Assembly: GCA_022577435.1 (NCBI GenBank) | Contig: JAKOON010000008.1 | Location: forward strand, 21,628,501-21,692,500 | DNA length: 64,000 nucleotides | DNA from: Embiotoca jacksoni | Lineage: Eukaryota; Chordata; Actinopteri; Embiotocidae | Direction of reading: 5' to 3' | Part shown: piece after piece, positions 60,213 to 64,000 of the stretch | Numbering within the stretch: position 1 is the stretch's first letter | Layout of the letters: each line of letters begins with the position of its first letter | Made by a program: the position numbers and the translations under genes | The notes under the pieces: model-generated | Told to the model about the DNA's origin: nothing | Database searches by the model: none | What the model saw: the letters and a program-made list of their open reading frames with translations, nothing else

Positions 60213-60405
60213 AAAAGTGCTGAACGCGTGGACAGCTCCGCTTCGACCGGCCGCTGGTGCTGAAACTGCCGTGGAGGCTGCGCCCTGAGTATCCGCTCTG
60301 TCAGACGTACCGGCCGGGGAGGGGCTGGGCAAAATCTCCGCTGTACTCTGGAGCTGTTAACGAGGTGCGGTGCTGAAACCAGGTCACCTCTCTATAATTA
60401 TAAAG
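60213..60405 (-). promoter_or_regulatory. scg3 promoter with REST-like half-sites and a TATA-like box
   Basis: Upstream of the scg3 ATG the DNA turns GC-rich. On the minus strand TTTCAGCACC, the left half of the REST/RE1 consensus, occurs at 60256-60265 and again at 60369-60378. A shorter TTCAGCAC lies at 60217-60224, and a right-half-like GGACAGCTCC lies on the plus strand at 60230-60239. A TATA-like CTTTATAATTA (about 60395-60405) would place initiation near 60370. Regulation by REST is known for granin genes in general; here it is inferred. Confidence 0.45.
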
Positions 60406-63400
60406 CGATAAGCAGGGAGGCTCTTCAAGCCCCGTGTGAGCTACAGCATCACCTGCCAAAGCAGTAAGAGATCCCACTACAAGACCTGCCCCCTCCGTCT
60501 TTACAGAGGAGGAGGAGGAGAGGGAGGGAGGAAGAGGAGGAGGAAGAGGTGAACACTGCAAAAAGTGTCCAAGTTGTTCAGCTGGTATTTCGTCCTTAAA
60601 AAGAATATCTCCATTTATAATCAGGGGAAACAATAGGCTATAGAAACTATTAAAATCACTTCTCAAAAATTATCTTTTTAAAAAAGCTTTTAATTTTTTT
60701 ATTTCAATTACTCTTTTTGTGTGTCTCTCTCTTGCCTCGAACATTTCTTCCCTGTTTTATTGTTAATTGTTACTATTTTCTTCTATTTTTGTTCGTTATT
60801 TTATGTGTTAACCTATTTCTGCCTGATTTGACTGCCTTCAGCCCTGAGTCCTGGAAATGTAAAGCTCTTGGTAACTTTGTTTTGAAAAGTGCAGTATGAA
60901 TAAAGTTTACTATTATTATAGATGGAATTGCAAAATATTTCAGAAATAATTAAGGTTTCTCTTGAAATAAGAATAGTTGTCTCGACATTTTTTTGAGGGA
61001 AAGATTCCTTTGTATTAAAACATCTGACAAAAAAAATGAGATTGCACTGGAAGTACGCAGCATTTATGCAGTATTATTTGCTCAGTTTTTAACCTATAAC
61101 ACAAACATACATTAGACTGTAAACAAAGTGCTGAGTTAAATATTTTTTACAGCGTTGAGGCAGAAAAAAACGCCCATTTCGTGCGTCATTCACAACCTGC
61201 GTCATGGTTGTAGATCTTCCACTGGCCGGTCAATAGCAACCGTTATTAAAACAGCAATTTACCATGCAAACAAAAGGAAGATATATTAGGGCAGTTTTAT
61301 GACCGCCTTGCTTTTATAGGCATATTACTAATTAGATGTCGGTGTTATTAGGTTCAGTGACCCATTCGTGCCCCCAAAGAGAGGCTCCTAAAAGGAAGTG
61401 GTTTCATATAATTTAATTTTTTTTTAATTTTTTTTTTTATTTTTAATGAAAGAAGAGTGAAGCAGATGAGTTCACTCATGAAGCAGCATTGTAATATTTC
61501 ATATCTCAGTGTGAAAGGAAGAGGTGGACTCTGAGCACAGTACAATGTCTGAATACAACAAGCAATCATTACTAGCATTAAGACATATAATTTGGATGAT
61601 GTGGCATGTCACTGTTAATCCTGCGGTTTATGAAAGCTTTGTGGGAGATTAAAGTGCATCCTGATCCATAATTGGACAATTTTTCTCTCAGCGGAGTCAT
61701 TTCATGTCACACCATTCATGTTTGTTTGTCATTTTGACAAGCAGTAAACAGAGATGAACGCTCCATTTTAATACCTTTCCTTTCAAAGCAGAGTTAATGT
61801 GTTTAATGCTGTTCACTGTTGATCTTCTCCGCCCACAGAATGCAGGAGTGAAGTTATGTCAGCTGTACCATTAGATTTATTGTTAGCTGTATGTGTGCCA
61901 TTAGTGGTTTGCGTGTGTCTCTCCCAGAGCAGCTTGCCTTAAGATACAATTAAAAGAAAACAACACAATATGATGATACAATATACAATGCGATATAATT
62001 TGACACTCTTTTTCACAGATTGGCTTGTTGTAGTAAGAAAAGCATATAGGTGTTACTTCAGTGAGTACAGAAATAAACAGTATTATTCATCATCTATTAT
62101 TCAAGTGAGCACTATATTTACTATCAGGTTAATTAATAAGAGAACACATAATTCAAATGTTAATTTTATTCTGCCACATCACCGTGCCCTGTGCGGTGCA
62201 GGATGGGGTGTTAGCCACCTTCTGTGTGATGACTGTACTTCCTATCCTCTGCCTACCTCAGCAGTCTAAGACCAGGAGCACTGCCAAGCTGAGGCCAAGC
62301 AGCTCCTCGGTCTGGTAAGAGCACCAAAGGACACCTCCAGAGAATCATCCAAAAGCAGTTATGAGATTCTGAGGCTATGCAACAGCATTAACTTTCTTCA
62401 GTTTAGATTTACATGACAGTGTTTACGACAAATGCATCCTTAATTTTTCCTGTTGATCTGCTCTTGTCTTCGCTGGGTCTTTTGCCGTGTACAAAATATA
62501 GTAGACTACTGACACCTTGTGTGTAATAGCTGCAATTACACTCACCATGACGTTATTCATTTCCTCTATACGCATCTTGACAAGACCAACATGGAAAAAA
62601 AAAAAAAAAGAAACAAAGAAAAGTATTCACATCACAGAGAACCCTTCCTACCCCCCAAAAACCCTGTTATACGCTTGGTGCGGTTTATTTACATAATTTC
62701 CCCTTCTGCAGGTTCCACTTTTATTTAACCAAAAGATGATCTAAACTCTAACATCTGATATGTACACAGACACAGAGGCCTCTTTCCTAATAAATACAAA
62801 CATGTAAAGTAAATGTCAACATATTTGCAGTAGACCAAAGAGACAGCGAACTATAATGAATGCTCATTTTGTAAGCTAGGGTAGTTTATTGCTTTATTGT
62901 GAATAACAGCAACCGAGTGGAAGAATTAGAGGAGTATCTGTAAACCCTATCCAAATGCTTATGAGTAGCTCCAAATGGGACTAACTGGACCTCACTAATA
63001 TTTTTCTTGTTGAGATCCCTGAGGTCAGTTTCCAAATTTTGTGGTTTGAGAATGACAGCCTATTCACAAATGACAGTTTTTGTCTTGCTTGGCCATAGTG
63101 TACAACTTACTAGGCTACTTACTAGAAAAATTGTGTCAGTTTAATATGGCCCAAACATTACAGTCATTGTCACAACTCACAGTTGAGTACAAGAGCAGAT
63201 TTAGGATTGGATTTGACATCTAAGACTAACAAAAATAGGTTAAAATAGGATCAAATTCATTACCCACAATGCACAGTGTGAGCACCAACATAGTTGTTTA
63301 TTATTATCATCAGAGATTTACATGTGGCTGTTTAATGCCAAACAAGCATAGCTGTGTCTCAGTTCGTGTATTTCCGTTTGTAAACTTATAATTGTGAACT
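60406..63400. other. Intergenic, upstream of scg3
   Basis: It begins with a GA-rich stretch (60508-60550), continues with an L2-like LINE tail (60845-60921) and is then AT-rich. A block at about 62160-62350 has the texture of an old retroelement coding fragment but could not be assigned. No gene was recognised. Confidence 0.55.
60845..60921 (+). mobile_element. L2-like LINE 3' terminal fragment
   Basis: TGTAAAGCTCTTGGTAACTT followed by TTTTGAAAAGTGC, then ATGAATAAAGTTTA and ATTATT units, matches the conserved 3' terminus of L2-type LINEs as I remember it. Only the tail is present. Confidence 0.6.
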
Positions 63401-63417
63401 ACATGTTATACCCTTAC

Positions 63418-63478
63418 CTGCGAAGTCCGTGAATTTAACGCGCTTACCGGAAATGACGTCCGCAACATTTGAACGCAT
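63418..63478 (-). CDS. Possible first coding exon of an unidentified minus-strand gene
   Basis: On the minus strand an ATG at 63478 opens a 20-codon frame (MRSNVADVISGK, then RVKFTDFA) that runs into a consensus donor CAG/GTAAGG at 63418/63417. It sits within a CpG-rich promoter-like segment. I do not recognise the peptide and could not find a following exon before scg3 on this strand. It may be a genuine 5' exon, a UTR exon of an alternative scg3 transcript, or chance. Confidence 0.25.
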
Positions 63479-63720
63479 CACCCGCCGACACGTCTACCAG
63501 CTTTGTTTGCTCATTAGAGTTTTAAAAGAACGTGTTTTCGTGCCCATTGTTTCACGCGCTCATTAAACATACCAGATGCCGTCTTCCTGGCAACAGTATA
63601 GTGGTAGTGATAAACACGGGCGCAGTTTCTGAGCCAGACAGTTATAGTAGTATGAAAAAAAAAAGAAAGTTGGTAGTCCCTCTCCTTCCTAGGCAGCCAA
63701 GGCGGCAACATTAATGGTGA
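63420..63720. promoter_or_regulatory. CpG-rich, possibly bidirectional promoter
   Basis: CpG density rises sharply over the AT-rich flanks. An ETS site and an ATF/CREB half-site are fused in CCGGAAATGACGTC (63447-63460). Consensus donors point both ways: CAG/GTAAGG leftward at 63418/63417, and ATG/GTGAGT rightward at 63716/63717. The plus-strand gene would continue beyond the window. DMXL2 is the expected neighbour of SCG3 in human, but its N-terminus is not visible here. Confidence 0.4.
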
Positions 63721-64000
63721 GTGTTGTCCAGTTTCACACTTAATGTTTTGACCATTAAGAGTGCACTCTTGTACTCACTAATACTTGTCAGAGTAGTGTG
63801 AATACACTTGTGCAAATTAATAAGTGTAAGTACCTAATTATGAGCTGGGAATTGGAAAACTTCCTGTTTGGGAACGTCTCACTTCTTAGTTGAGAGCATT
63901 TACTCACAGGCAGCAAGACTACCCTCAGAAAATGTGCTCAATTTCTGCTCATAGACTACAGAAAGAGACAAACAGCATGGTCAGCATACATATAAACCAA
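63721..64000. other. Window edge, possible intron of a plus-strand gene
   Basis: No exon was recognised. If the donor at 63717 is used, this is the start of its first intron. Confidence 0.3.

Noticed and set aside
62160..62350. Possible retroelement coding fragment
   Set aside because: The texture is suggestive, but no frame gives a recognisable motif, so it was left unannotated.

Overview
This 64 kb window is vertebrate nuclear DNA, almost certainly from a teleost fish. The genes are split by GT-AG introns. CA/TG microsatellites are dense, and degenerate LINE tails and MITE-like elements of the kind common in fish genomes sit between exons. There is no bacterial, plasmid, viral or CRISPR-type content. 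I translated the exons by hand and compared them with family sequences from memory; no database search was possible.

Four complete protein-coding genes can be assembled, each with a reading frame that stays open across every splice junction. From left to right they are: leo1 (minus, 14 coding exons, 636 aa, a PAF1-complex transcription elongation factor); a tropomodulin of the TMOD2/TMOD3 type, called tmod3 here (plus, a non-coding first exon and 9 coding exons, 346 aa, an actin pointed-end capper); lysmd2 (plus, 3 coding exons, 213 aa, a single-LysM protein); and scg3 (minus, 12 coding exons, 490 aa, secretogranin III of the regulated secretory pathway). Together they match the block human chromosome 15q carries as SCG3-LYSMD2-TMOD2-TMOD3-LEO1, but with a single tropomodulin, and with leo1 and tmod3 in the opposite orientation relative to lysmd2/scg3 (human arrangement recalled, not checked).

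Layout: 1-5.9 kb is intergenic DNA downstream of leo1. 6.06-14.74 kb is leo1. 14.74-16.6 kb is the head-to-head interval between leo1 and tmod3, with a pentanucleotide repeat and three inverted CCAAT boxes next to the tmod3 first exon. 16.6-32.6 kb is tmod3, with large repeat-rich introns 1 and 3. 32.6-42.1 kb is a gene desert holding a roughly 830 bp MITE. 42.2-47.5 kb is lysmd2. 48.3-60.4 kb is scg3, tail-to-tail with lysmd2. 60.4-63.4 kb is intergenic with an L2-like LINE tail. 63.4-63.72 kb is a CpG-rich, possibly bidirectional promoter of an unidentified neighbour.

The genes are linked by conserved synteny and do not form a pathway. I found no new enzymatic or defence system. The signals most worth a second look are at RNA level: TG/CA repeats sit directly against several splice sites, including complementary repeats on both sides of a tmod3 exon. 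Also of interest are REST-like half-sites at the scg3 promoter, the unidentified promoter at 63.4 kb, and the altered orientation of two genes.
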